From: Hyphomicrobiales bacterium | Lineage (GTDB): Bacteria > Pseudomonadota > Alphaproteobacteria > Rhizobiales > Rhizobiaceae | NCBI GenBank assembly: GCA_003577315.1 | Contig: QEVK01000010.1 | Span: forward strand, 1-64,000 | DNA length: 64,000 nucleotides | Reading direction: 5' to 3' | Shown: one piece after another, positions 1 to 9,442 of the stretch | Position numbering within the stretch: the first letter of the stretch is position 1 | Layout: every line of letters starts with the position of its first letter | Made by a program: the position numbers and the translations under genes | The notes under the pieces: model-generated | Seen by the model: only the letters and a program-made list of their open reading frames with translations | The model's database searches: none | What the model was told of the DNA's origin: nothing

Positions 1-792
1 CTTCATGCCGAGCGAGATGCGGTGCGTCTCCTGGTTGATGCGGATGATCTGCACCTTGACCGTCTGGCCGATGTTGAGGATCTCGGTCGGATGGTTGACG
101 CGGCGCCACGCCATGTCGGTGACGTGCAGCAGGCCGTCGATGCCGCCGAGGTCGACGAAGGCGCCGTAGTCGGTGATGTTCTTGACCACGCCCTCGACAA
201 CCTGGCCCTCCTCGAGGTTCTGCACGATCTCCGAGCGCTGCTCGGCGCGGCTCTCCTCGAGCACGGTGCGGCGCGAGACCACGATGTTGCCGCGGCGGCG
301 GTCCATCTTGAGGATCTCGAAGGGCTGCGGGTTGTGCATCAGCGGCGTGACGTCGCGGATCGGACGGATGTCGACCTGGCTGCGCGGCAGGAAGGCCACG
401 GCGCCGTCGAGATCGACGGTGAAGCCGCCCTTGACCTGGTTGAAGATGACGCCCTCGACGCGCTCGCCGGCGTTGAACTTGGCCTCGAGGCGGACCCAGC
501 TCTCCTCGCGGCGCGCCTTCTCGCGCGACAGCACGGCCTCGCCCAGCGCGTTCTCGATGCGCTCGACATAGACCTCGACCTCGTCGCCGGGCTTCAGCTC
601 CTTGGCGCTGGCGCCGAACTCCTTCAGCGGCACGCGGCCCTCGACCTTCAGGCCGACGTCGATGATGGCCATGTCCTTCTCGATGGCCGTGATCAGACCC
701 TTGACGACCGAACCTTCGGCGGAGTGCTCGGCGGAGAACGACTCGTCGAGAAGGCTGGCGAAATCGTCGCGGGTGGGGTTTGCTTGGGACAT
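1..792 (-). CDS. rpsA: 30S ribosomal protein S1, N-terminal part (cut by left edge)
   Basis: Ribosomal protein S1 binds mRNA on the 30S subunit and helps start translation. The 264 codons seen start with MSQANPTRDDF and run off the window. They cover the first S1 (OB-fold) repeats, with typical S1 phrases such as VKGGFTVDLDG, DYGAFVDLGGIDGLLHVTD and INQETHRISLGMK. The ATG at 792 is preceded on the minus strand by a purine-rich stretch. Upstream lies cmk on the same strand, the usual cmk-rpsA order in alphaproteobacteria. Nothing is unusual in the part seen. Confidence 0.96.
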   Translation of the reverse strand, partial: MSQANPTRDDFASLLDESFSAEHSAEGSVVKGLITAIEKDMAIIDVGLKVEGRVPLKEFGASAKELKPGDEVEVYVERIENALGEAVLSREKARREESWVRLEAKFNAGERVEGVIFNQVKGGFTVDLDGAVAFLPRSQVDIRPIRDVTPLMHNPQPFEILKMDRRRGNIVVSRRTVLEESRAEQRSEIVQNLEEGQVVEGVVKNITDYGAFVDLGGIDGLLHVTDMAWRRVNHPTEILNIGQTVKVQIIRINQETHRISLGMK

Positions 793-1039
793 ATGTGCTC
801 CTGGAATGCCCTGCCCCGGCAATAGGTGCAAAGGGGGCCTGCGGGCTGCGCCGTGGGTTAGCGTTGCGTTCTGGCCCGTTGCCGCGTCGCGATCCGCCTC
901 GGCGGATCGGCTTGCCGCCTTCCGGGCGGCATTTTCCGGCGCTTGACGATGCGGCGGGCCGGTTCAGGACAGGAAACGAAAATCGCGCCGCCAGCCGTCT
1001 CCGTCCCTTCCGGGCGAAACGGTGCGCCGCCTGTCGCTT
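793..1039 (-). other. cmk-rpsA spacer with two perfect hairpins
   Basis: No gene is seen. Two perfect inverted repeats lie here: GCCGCC/GGCGGC (914-930) and GATCCGCC/GGCGGATC (891-908). Neither is followed by a T run on the minus strand, so they look like structure in the rpsA leader rather than a terminator. A role in S1 autoregulation is possible but not shown. Confidence 0.4.
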
Positions 1040-1693
1040 TCAGCCTTCGTTCCGGGTGGCGAGCGCTTGGTCGACCAGCGTTTTCGCCGCCTGGAACGCG
1101 GTCTCTATATCCATTTCGCTCGTGTCGAGCAAGTGCGCGTCGGCGGCCGGCCGCAACGGGGAGTCGGCGCGCTCCGTGTCGCGGGCGTCGCGGCGCTCGA
1201 TGTCCTGAAGGATGCGGCCGTAATCGGCCGCCCCGCCGCGCGCCTCGATCTCGGCCAGCCTGCGCCTTGCCCGGACTTCGGCCGTCGCGGTGACGTAGAG
1301 CTTCACGTCGGCGTCGGGGCACACGACCGTGCCGATGTCGCGCCCGTCGAGCACGGCGCCCGGCGAGCGGCGCGAGAACTCGCGCTGCTTGTCGACCAGC
1401 ACGCGGCGCACGGCGGGAATGACCGCCACCCTGGAGGCGGCCTCGCCGACCGCGTGCTGCGACAGAACCTCGCGGTCGAGGCTGCCGAGATCGACCGCGC
1501 GGGCCGCGGCCACGGCCGCCGCCTCGTCGCCGAGGTCGAGGCCCTCCCGCAGCATATGGTGGGCGACGGCGCGATAGGTGAGCCCGGTGTCGAGCAGGTT
1601 CAGCCGGAAATGGTCGGCCAGCCGGCGCGCCATGGTGCCCTTGCCCGCGCCGGCGGGGCCGTCGATGGCGATGACGAAGCGCGCGCCCGCCAT
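1040..1693 (-). CDS. cmk: cytidylate kinase
   Basis: Transfers phosphate from ATP to CMP or dCMP in the cytosol (pyrimidine nucleotide salvage). The P-loop GPAGAGKGT is at about residues 11-19. The CMP-kinase signatures [31 protein letters not shown] and the lid region RARRR follow. The length of 217 residues is normal. ATG 1693 is taken as start; a GTG at 1699 overlaps the stop of the SDR upstream (GTGA) and is also possible. It sits in the aroA-SDR-cmk-rpsA run, all on the minus strand. Confidence 0.95.
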   Translation of the reverse strand: MAGARFVIAIDGPAGAGKGTMARRLADHFRLNLLDTGLTYRAVAHHMLREGLDLGDEAAAVAAARAVDLGSLDREVLSQHAVGEAASRVAVIPAVRRVLVDKQREFSRRSPGAVLDGRDIGTVVCPDADVKLYVTATAEVRARRRLAEIEARGGAADYGRILQDIERRDARDTERADSPLRPAADAHLLDTSEMDIETAFQAAKTLVDQALATRNEG

Positions 1694-1695
1694 CC

Positions 1696-2403
1696 TCACA
1701 CCGAGCGCATCAGGCCGCCGTCGATGCGGATCGACTGGCCGGTGATGTAGGAGGATTTTTCCGAGGCGAGGAAGGCGACCAGCTCGGCCACCTCGTCTGC
1801 CCGGCCGTAGCGCTTCATCGGCACGGCGTCGCGGCGCTCCCCGGTCGCGGGCAGGCTGTCAATCCAGCCCGGCAGCACGTTGTTCATGCGCACGTTTCGC
1901 GCCGCATACTCGTCGGCGAACAGCTTGACGTAGGCGGCAAGGCCGGCCCGCGCCACGGCGGAAGTCGGGAACATCGCGCTCGGCTCCCCGACCCAGGCGG
2001 TGGAGATGTTGACGATCGCGCCGGCCCCTTGTGCGGCCATCACCGGCGCGACGAGCCGCACGGCGCGCACCACGTTCATGAAATAGACGTCGAAGCCGCG
2101 ATGCCAGTCCTCGTCCGTGATCTGAAGCAGCGGCGCGCGCGGGCCATGGCCGGCGCCGTTGACCAGCGCGTCGATGCGGCCCCACCTCGCCATCGTCGCC
2201 TCGACGAAGCGGGCAAGGTCGTCGCTCGACTGGTTGGAGCCGGTGAAGCCCAGCCCGCCGAGCTCGCCGCCCAGCGCCTCGCCCTTGCCGGAGGAGGACA
2301 TGACGGCCACCGACCATCCGTCCTGCGCCAGCCTGCGCGCGGCGGCCGCGCCCATGCCGGAGCCGCCGCCCACCACCATCGCCACCCTCGTTGCGGTGCC
2401 CAT
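1696..2403 (-). CDS. divergent short-chain dehydrogenase/reductase-like protein
   Basis: An SDR fold protein of 235 residues. The N-terminal Rossmann motif GGGSGMG (residues 12-18) and the NGAG and NNVLPGW segments are clear, and the C-terminal end [14 protein letters not shown] is typical. The catalytic Tyr-x3-Lys is not seen: the aligned stretch reads SAVAR, so Tyr and Lys appear replaced by Ser and Arg. It may have a changed activity or a binding role. The start is fixed by AGGAGGA eight bases before ATG 2403. It lies 26 bases after aroA and touches cmk, so it is probably co-transcribed with both. Substrate unknown. Confidence 0.8.
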   Translation of the reverse strand: MGTATRVAMVVGGGSGMGAAAARRLAQDGWSVAVMSSSGKGEALGGELGGLGFTGSNQSSDDLARFVEATMARWGRIDALVNGAGHGPRAPLLQITDEDWHRGFDVYFMNVVRAVRLVAPVMAAQGAGAIVNISTAWVGEPSAMFPTSAVARAGLAAYVKLFADEYAARNVRMNNVLPGWIDSLPATGERRDAVPMKRYGRADEVAELVAFLASEKSSYITGQSIRIDGGLMRSV

Positions 2404-2429
2404 CGCCCGTTCCTCCTGTTCGATCTTCC

Positions 2430-3878
<1,449 letters not shown>

Positions 3879-4079
3879 TCATCCCCCCGGCGGAAGCGCC
3901 GCCGCGCCGGGCTTTCGCCGCCATGGCCGCGCCCTCCGACATAGGCTTTGACAGCACGCGCGCTTGCCGCTAAGGGGACCGGACTTTTTTCTAGAGGAAC
4001 GGGCCGTCGCGCGGGCGATGGCGCCCCGCCAGGTGGCGCGCAGGGGCGGCCCGCGGCCAGGCAGACGAAGAGGCAGCAC

Positions 4080-4457
4080 GTGGCTAAACCTGATCTCGGC
4101 ACCAAGCGGATCTGCCCGGAAACGGGCCGCAAGTTCTACGACCTGAACAAGGACCCGATCGTGTCGCCCTATACGGGCCAGTCCTATCCCCGCTCCTACT
4201 TCGACAGCAGCACGCCGTCGATCGTCGAGGACGAGGAGCTGGAGGACAAGGAGCTCGACATCGAGGAAGGCGCCGCCGAGCTGGTCTCGCTCGAGGAGGC
4301 CGACGACGAGGCCAAGGGCGACGACGACCTGGCGCTCGACGACGACGATGTCGACCTCGGCGACGATGACGACGACACCTTCCTGGCCGACGACGAGGAG
4401 GACGAGGACGACGTCTCGGGCATCATCAATGTCGGCGGCGACGACGACGAGGGCTGA
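4080..4457 (+). CDS. FYDLN-acid family protein (TIGR02300)
   Basis: A 125-residue alphaproteobacterial protein of unknown function. The N-terminus GTKRICPETGRKFYDLN (residues 6-22) is the family signature and contains a single Cys. The C-terminal two thirds is extremely acidic, with long Asp/Glu runs. The start is GTG 4080 (VAKPDL), which matches the family start; an open frame upstream has no support. It is divergent from aroA and followed by tRNA-Ala, the usual rhizobial context. Confidence 0.9.
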   Translation: MAKPDLGTKRICPETGRKFYDLNKDPIVSPYTGQSYPRSYFDSSTPSIVEDEELEDKELDIEEGAAELVSLEEADDEAKGDDDLALDDDDVDLGDDDDDTFLADDEEDEDDVSGIINVGGDDDEG

Positions 4458-4465
4458 GCGCAAAA

Positions 4466-4483
4466 AAGCCTCCCGCGAGGCTT
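4466..4483. terminator. terminator-like hairpin after the FYDLN gene
   Basis: A perfect 7-bp stem AAGCCTC-CCGC-GAGGCTT lies 9 bases after the stop. Downstream on + there is only a weak T tract (GATCTTG). On the minus strand the stem is followed by TTTT, so it may work in either direction. Confidence 0.55.
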
Positions 4484-4610
4484 GATCTTGCCTTCGGGCG
4501 GCGCTAGAAGCCGCCTGCGAATACCGGCGCGACCCCAGACGCGCCGGCAAGAGCCGGAAACGGCTCCGGCCCCGGGATCGAGAACCGATCGAGAACCGGG
4601 GGCCGACAGT

Positions 4611-4686
<76 letters not shown>

Positions 4687-4826
4687 ATTGCCCGCTAAAC
4701 CCTTGGCATCTCTAATACCGTAGCGATTACAGAGCCTTAGATATTCTCCGTGGTACACAAAAGCTGCCTTGGAGACTTCTAAGTATCTGTTTTTGCATAT
4801 GGTTTTCGGGTGATTTTCGCCCCCTC

Positions 4827-4836
4827 GACTCCACCA
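4827..4836 (+). repeat. imperfect copy of the tRNA-Ala 3' end
   Basis: GACTCCACCA here repeats GGCTCCACCA at 4677-4686 with one mismatch, 150 bases downstream. The stretch between is clearly AT-richer than its surroundings. It could be the scar of an att-type duplication or a tRNA 3' fragment left by an older insertion. Confidence 0.35.
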
Positions 4837-4887
4837 AAAATTATCAATAAAATCAATAGTATAGAGAACGAGATGAGGGTGAGTGTC

Positions 4888-5187
4888 TGCGGTGGGGCGA
4901 AGACTGCCTATATAGCGCCGGGAAGCCCATGGGAGAATGACTACATCGAGAGCTTCAATGCTCGCCTGCGCGACGAGCTTCTCGACGGCGAGATCTTCTA
5001 CACGCTCAAGGAAGCCAGGATCATCGTGGAAAGCTGGCGCCGGCATTACAACACCATGCGCCCGCATGGATCGCTCGGCTACAAGCCGCCGGCGCCCGAG
5101 GTCTTCACCCCGGCATTCGCGCGGGCGGCCCTGCAACCCCAACCAGCGATGCCGCCCGCGCTGGCGCTGCGGCCATCGTTGCACTAA
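4888..5187 (+). pseudogene. IS3-family transposase (OrfB), C-terminal remnant
   Basis: About 95 codons match the C-terminal part of the rve integrase core of IS3-family OrfB: GSPWENDYIESFNARLRDEL, then EARIIVESWRRHYNTMRPH and GSLGYKPPAPEVF. The last catalytic Glu region (NARLRDEL) is present, but the rest of the DDE domain, OrfA and both terminal repeats are missing. The end ..ALRPSLH followed by TAA is intact. It marks past mobile activity at the island's left edge. Confidence 0.85.
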
Positions 5188-5419
5188 CAATCAAATTGGA
5201 CCCGTCCGTCGCGGCCGATCATGTAAAACGCCGGAAACAAAGTTCAACAAGCAAGATCGATAGATGGAATGTAGGCGAAACAAGGCAGGCCGGAAAATAA
5301 AGCTGTCGCCGGGAAATATCGTCTTCCTCGACTGCATGCCGCGCCGCTTCGGGACCCGAGCCGCAATGCCCTGCAACCGCGGCGCCGGCCTCCGCGTTTG
5401 CCCATAACGCTCCATCAAA

Positions 5420-5445
5420 ATTGTCTATCAAAATTGTAGTTCAAA
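5420..5445. promoter_or_regulatory. tandem operator-like sites upstream of the DUF3237-gntR unit
   Basis: Two abutting 13-bp sites, ATTGT-CTA-TCAAA (5420-5432) and ATTGT-AGT-TCAAA (5433-5445). Their left arms equal the ATTGT arm of the perfect sites elsewhere in the island; the right arms are degenerate (TCAAA for ACAAT). A likely weak or autoregulatory GntR binding region. The 5190-5494 spacer otherwise shows nothing recognisable. Confidence 0.5.
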
Positions 5446-5494
5446 ATTGGAGGAAGGCTTGCTAGGCTGGTTGCGGGTCGCGAGGAGGGTGGAA

Positions 5495-5995
5495 ATGGGG
5501 GAAGCGGAGCTGCCGATCTGGGCGGAAGGCGACACCCTCCCATTGCACAGCCGCCCGCTGGGCGTTCTGGCGGCAAGCCTGCAGGCTCCCGCGCAGACCT
5601 TTGGCGCAACGCCGAAGGGCGAGCGCAAGATCGTCGGGGTGCGCGGCGGTCACTTCGTCGGCCCGCGCATCAGGGCGCGGATCCTGCCCGGCGGCGGCGA
5701 CTGGGCCCTGACGCGCGGCGACGGCGTGCTCGAGCTCGACGTGCGCCTTACCCTCCTCAGCGACGACGGGGCGCTGATCTATCTCGCCTATACCGGCTAT
5801 CGCCATGCGCCGCCGGATGTGGCCGCCCGGCTGGCGCGCGGGGAAAAGGTGTCGCCGGCTGAAATGTACTTTCGCATCGCCCCGCGATTCGAGACCGCCG
5901 ATCCGCGCTATGCCTGGCTCAACGGGATGCTCTCCATCGGGGTGGGCGAGCGCCTGCCGGAAGGACCGCGCTACCACATTCACGAGATACTTTGA
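5495..5995 (+). CDS. DUF3237 domain protein
   Basis: A 166-residue protein of the DUF3237 family, small beta-barrel proteins often found in catabolic clusters but without a defined reaction. Family-like features are the early VRGGHFVGPRIRARILPGGG, the middle ALIYLAYTGY and the end YAWLNGMLSIGVGER. ATG 5495 is chosen because GGAGGG lies just upstream; an ATG at 5447 would add 16 residues without support. It is first in a unit with the GntR gene 62 bases downstream, so it may act on, or report on, the island's substrate. Function not known. Confidence 0.75.
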   Translation: MGEAELPIWAEGDTLPLHSRPLGVLAASLQAPAQTFGATPKGERKIVGVRGGHFVGPRIRARILPGGGDWALTRGDGVLELDVRLTLLSDDGALIYLAYTGYRHAPPDVAARLARGEKVSPAEMYFRIAPRFETADPRYAWLNGMLSIGVGERLPEGPRYHIHEIL

Positions 5996-6057
5996 CCTTG
6001 ACAGTGTCTAGAGGACAAGATGCATGAAGATCGGCGTCGCATGAAAACAGAGGCATA

Positions 6058-6783
6058 GTGCAGGATCTCGACATGAAAGCTGAAGACGGCGGAACCAGCG
6101 TACGACGTTCCCTCAAGAGCTCGCCCGACGTCGTGGTGGACGCGATACTCTCCGGCATCCGGTCAGGACGGCTTGTGCCGGGGCAGCGGCTGGTCGAGGC
6201 TGACCTGACGCATTCCCTGTCGATAAGCCGCGGCCCCGTGCGCGAGGCGTTGAAGCGGCTTGCCGCCGAAGGCATCGTCACGCTGAGCCAGAATCGCGGC
6301 GCCTATGTCCGCTCGCTGAGCCGCAAGGACGTCTCGGACCTGTTGAAAGTGGTCGAGGTGGTCACCGCGCTAGTTTCGCGCCTGGCCGCCGAACGGATCG
6401 ACCACGGCACCAACCGCGCCGATTTCATCGCGGCGTCGGATGCGCTGCTGCCCCATGAGACGCTGGGGGACAGTGTTGCCTTCATGGATCGCCGCCGCGA
6501 CTTCTGGGATGTGCTGATCCACGCCTCCGACAATGTGGAGCTGGCGCGGATCATGCCGCTGATGCAGATTCACCTTCTGCGCCTTCAGTTCCAGGCGCAC
6601 ATGACCCCCGTGGACCGGCGCAAGCAGTTTCAGGAATATCGCGCGATGATCGCGGCGATCCTGGACGGCAACGGCAGGCGCGCCGAACGGCTGACGCGAA
6701 TCCACATCCGCCGCACGCGGCTGTCGATCTCGCGCCTGCCGTCCGAGGCCTTCACCGGGGGAAGCGATCGCAACCGCCCCTGA
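6058..6783 (+). CDS. GntR-family transcriptional regulator, FadR/FCD type (regulator 1)
   Basis: DNA-binding regulator of 241 residues. The N-terminal winged helix-turn-helix (about 20-85) includes GQRLVEADL and SRGPVREALKRLAAEGIV. The C-terminal all-helical FCD effector domain (about 95-225) has the spaced FWDVLIHASDN and EYRAMIAAIL elements with the usual metal or ligand histidines. Start GTG 6058 has AGAGG upstream; ATG 6073 is an alternative. An imperfect palindrome TGTC-TAGAG-GACA (6005-6017) lies just upstream. It probably controls the ATTGT-N3-ACAAT sites of the island, by position only. The effector is likely an acid or CoA ester of the pathway. Confidence 0.9.
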   Translation: MQDLDMKAEDGGTSVRRSLKSSPDVVVDAILSGIRSGRLVPGQRLVEADLTHSLSISRGPVREALKRLAAEGIVTLSQNRGAYVRSLSRKDVSDLLKVVEVVTALVSRLAAERIDHGTNRADFIAASDALLPHETLGDSVAFMDRRRDFWDVLIHASDNVELARIMPLMQIHLLRLQFQAHMTPVDRRKQFQEYRAMIAAILDGNGRRAERLTRIHIRRTRLSISRLPSEAFTGGSDRNRP

Positions 6784-6805
6784 CCAAGCTTTGCCCTGAC
6801 CGGGC

Positions 6806-7975
6806 TTAGCCGAGCCGTTCAATCAGGGTCGCATTGGCCATTCCGCCGCTTTCGCACATGGTCTGAAGGCCAAGGCGGCCGCCGGTCTCCTCCAGGGCGC
6901 GCAGCAGATTCGCCATCAGCCGCACGCCGGACGCGCCGACGGGATGGCCAAGCGCGATCGCGCCGCCCAGCCGGTTGACGCGCCCGGCATCGGCGCCCGT
7001 CTCCTTGATCCATGCGAGAACGACCGAGGCGAAAGCCTCGTTGACCTCGAAGGCGTCAATGTCGCCTATCGAAAGACCTTTGCGCGCCAGAAGCTTGCGG
7101 GTGGCGGGTATCGGGCCTGTCAGCATCATGACGGGATCGTCGCCCACGACGGCGAACCCGATTATCGCCGCACGCGGCGTCAGGCCAAGCCGCCGGGCGG
7201 TCTGCTCCTCGGCGATCAGGACGGCGCCGGCGCCGTCCGTCACCTGGCTGGCGTTACCTGCCGTCACCCGCCAGCCTATCTGCGGAAAGCGCGCTTCCAT
7301 CTGCGGGTCGAGATAGGCCGCCCGCAGGCCGGCCAGCTTCTCGAGCGATGTGTCGGCACGGATTCCCTCGTCCTGCGCGAGATCGCCGACGGGCTCGATG
7401 TCGGCCGCGACGCGAGCACGGGCCGCATCGGCGAGCCGGTGGGAACGCAGCGCAAACTCGTCCAGCACCGCGCGCGACAGGTCCCATTTCGCGGCGATCA
7501 GTTCGGCGGAGATGCCCTGATTGACCATTCCGGCGGGATAGCGCGCGTGGAACATCGGTCCCTGGGCATCGCGCCCCATGCGGTTTAGCTTCATGGGAAC
7601 GACGCTCATCATCTCGACCCCGCCCGCGACGACCATGTCGTAGGCGCCGGCGATCACGCCCTGCGCTGCGAAATCGATCGCCTGCTGGGCGGATCCGCAT
7701 TTCCTGTCGAGGGAGACCGCCGGCACGGTTTCGGGCAGGCCGGCGGCGAGTACCGCCTGGCGGCCGATGTTCCCGGCCTGCTCGCCAACCTGGATGACGC
7801 AGCCGGTGATGACGTCCTCCACCAGCGCTGGGTCGATCCCGGTGCGGCGGACAAGCGCCCGCAAGGTGCGGGCATAAAGGTCCACCGGGTGCACGTGCGA
7901 CAGCGTGCCGCCTTCACGCCCCTTGGCGAAGGGCGTGCGCACGATGTCGACGATGACGGCGCGGCGGGCGCTCAT
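6806..7975 (-). CDS. thiolase (acetyl-CoA acyltransferase), last gene of the carboxylase operon
   Basis: Thiolytic cleavage of a 3-oxoacyl-CoA, or the reverse. A 389-residue standard thiolase: nucleophilic Cys in DRKCGSAQQA (about residue 90), NEAFA, GHPVGASG with the catalytic His, and CESGGMAN holding the second Cys. The start MSARRAV at 7975 overlaps the upstream carboxyltransferase stop by four bases (ATGA), a strong sign of translational coupling. Lying at the end of a ligase-carboxylase operon, it could cleave a beta-keto-acyl-CoA made by carboxylation. That role is inference; the family is sure. Confidence 0.93.
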   Translation of the reverse strand: MSARRAVIVDIVRTPFAKGREGGTLSHVHPVDLYARTLRALVRRTGIDPALVEDVITGCVIQVGEQAGNIGRQAVLAAGLPETVPAVSLDRKCGSAQQAIDFAAQGVIAGAYDMVVAGGVEMMSVVPMKLNRMGRDAQGPMFHARYPAGMVNQGISAELIAAKWDLSRAVLDEFALRSHRLADAARARVAADIEPVGDLAQDEGIRADTSLEKLAGLRAAYLDPQMEARFPQIGWRVTAGNASQVTDGAGAVLIAEEQTARRLGLTPRAAIIGFAVVGDDPVMMLTGPIPATRKLLARKGLSIGDIDAFEVNEAFASVVLAWIKETGADAGRVNRLGGAIALGHPVGASGVRLMANLLRALEETGGRLGLQTMCESGGMANATLIERLG

Positions 7976-9438
7976 GCCGTGCTGTGCCGGCGAAGCGTCA
8001 CAGTCATCGCCTGCGACCTGACCTGCACCAGCGGCAGGTTGGCGACCTTGAGCAGCTTGCGCACCTGGTCGAGCTCCGGCGAGGACAGGAGCGGATACCA
8101 CGTCCTGACCGGGCCGGCCGCGCGCATCTTCTCCAGCGCCGGCCCGGGAACCAGCGCGCGCAGGATCAGCTCGTCGTCGTCATCGGTGCCGTAGCGTTTG
8201 CGCAGCTCCTCCGCCGTGGGCTGCTCGGGCGGGTTGGCCAGAACATCCCTGGCCCGCGAGGATGTCATGATCCGGTCCATGATCTCCGGCTCGATCGGGG
8301 CGACGGTCTGGCCGTAGAAGCCGGCCGCGTACTGCACGACCTCGTCGGGAATGACCGAGTAGCGCTTGCCCGTCACCACGTTCAGCACGGCCAGCGTGCC
8401 GACGAGCTGGCTGAACGGCGTCGCCATTCCGGGATAGCCGAGTTCGCGGCGTACCACGGCGGTTTCCTCCAGCACCTCCTCCAGCCGGTCGGCCATGCCG
8501 TGCTGGACGAGCTGAGCCTTGAGCGTGCCGGTCATCCCGCCCGGTATCTGGTGCCGGATCGACAGAACGTCGTATTCGGCGTGCTGGTTGACCAGGAAGC
8601 CGGCGGCCCTGCCCACCGCCTCGAAATGGTCGGCAACGGGCTTGAAGAGGTCCTTGTTCAGGCTGTGGGTGTGGCCGAGCAGCTCCAGATTGCGCACGAC
8701 GCTTTCCGTCGAGGGAACCGAAGGGCCGTTCGCCATCGGGCGCGATGCGGTGTGCAGGATGGTGACGCCGAGATCGACCGCGTCGAGATACGCCTTTCCC
8801 GACTGCCCGAGAAGATTGTTGGCGTGGAACTCAAGCGGCTTGTTCCCGATCTTGGCCTTGACCGCGGGGATCAGCGTCGACATCCGCTCCTTTTCCAGCA
8901 CGCCGGCGGTGTCGTAGAGCAGGATCGTGTCGATGTCGGGCGAGGCCGCGAGCTCTCCCGCCTTCTGCGCGAAGAACTCATCGGTATGGACAGGGGACAG
9001 CGCGAACATGACCGCACCCGCGACCTCGGACCCGTACTCCTTGGCGACCTTGGCCAGACGGTGCATCTTGTCGACGTTGAAGAGCACGTCGTAGATCCAG
9101 AACGAGCGGATGCCGTGCTCGTTCAGCCTGCGCATCCAGATGTCCATCAGCGCATCCGGCGTCACGCCGAAGGTGACCGAAGCGTTCGAGCGCATGCCGC
9201 CGCGCAGCCGGGTGCGGGGCATGGAGTTGACCAGGAGATCGAGCCCCTCCCACGGGTTCTCCTGACAGTATTTTATCATCACCTCCATCAGCGACGATCC
9301 GGCCAGATCGATGACGCGGAATCCGGTCCGGTCGATCAGCGGCGAGACGGGCAAGGCCATGCCCGCCTGCATGCGCATGCCCCACAGGCTCTGCTGCCCG
9401 TCGCGCATTGTTTCGTCTAGGAATTCGACATGGGCCAT
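7972..9438 (-). CDS. biotin-dependent carboxyltransferase subunit (pyruvate carboxylase B / 5S-like)
   Basis: 488 residues: an HMGL-type carboxyltransferase TIM barrel (about 1-300, opening LDETMRDGQQSLW) and the conserved PYC/OADA carboxylase domain (about 300-450). No biotinyl domain is present; that is a separate gene. Compared with transcarboxylase 5S and pyruvate carboxylase, the lysine that is carbamylated to bind metal (IKDMA) is Tyr here (LYDTA), and the metal His pair HxH is HAN. The Asp of the first motif is kept. This argues for a changed metal site and an unusual acceptor rather than pyruvate. Four bases overlap the thiolase downstream, and four bases separate it from the biotin carboxylase gene. 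Confidence 0.85.
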   Translation of the reverse strand: MAHVEFLDETMRDGQQSLWGMRMQAGMALPVSPLIDRTGFRVIDLAGSSLMEVMIKYCQENPWEGLDLLVNSMPRTRLRGGMRSNASVTFGVTPDALMDIWMRRLNEHGIRSFWIYDVLFNVDKMHRLAKVAKEYGSEVAGAVMFALSPVHTDEFFAQKAGELAASPDIDTILLYDTAGVLEKERMSTLIPAVKAKIGNKPLEFHANNLLGQSGKAYLDAVDLGVTILHTASRPMANGPSVPSTESVVRNLELLGHTHSLNKDLFKPVADHFEAVGRAAGFLVNQHAEYDVLSIRHQIPGGMTGTLKAQLVQHGMADRLEEVLEETAVVRRELGYPGMATPFSQLVGTLAVLNVVTGKRYSVIPDEVVQYAAGFYGQTVAPIEPEIMDRIMTSSRARDVLANPPEQPTAEELRKRYGTDDDDELILRALVPGPALEKMRAAGPVRTWYPLLSSPELDQVRKLLKVANLPLVQVRSQAMTVTLRRHSTA

Positions 9439-9442
9439 CTGG

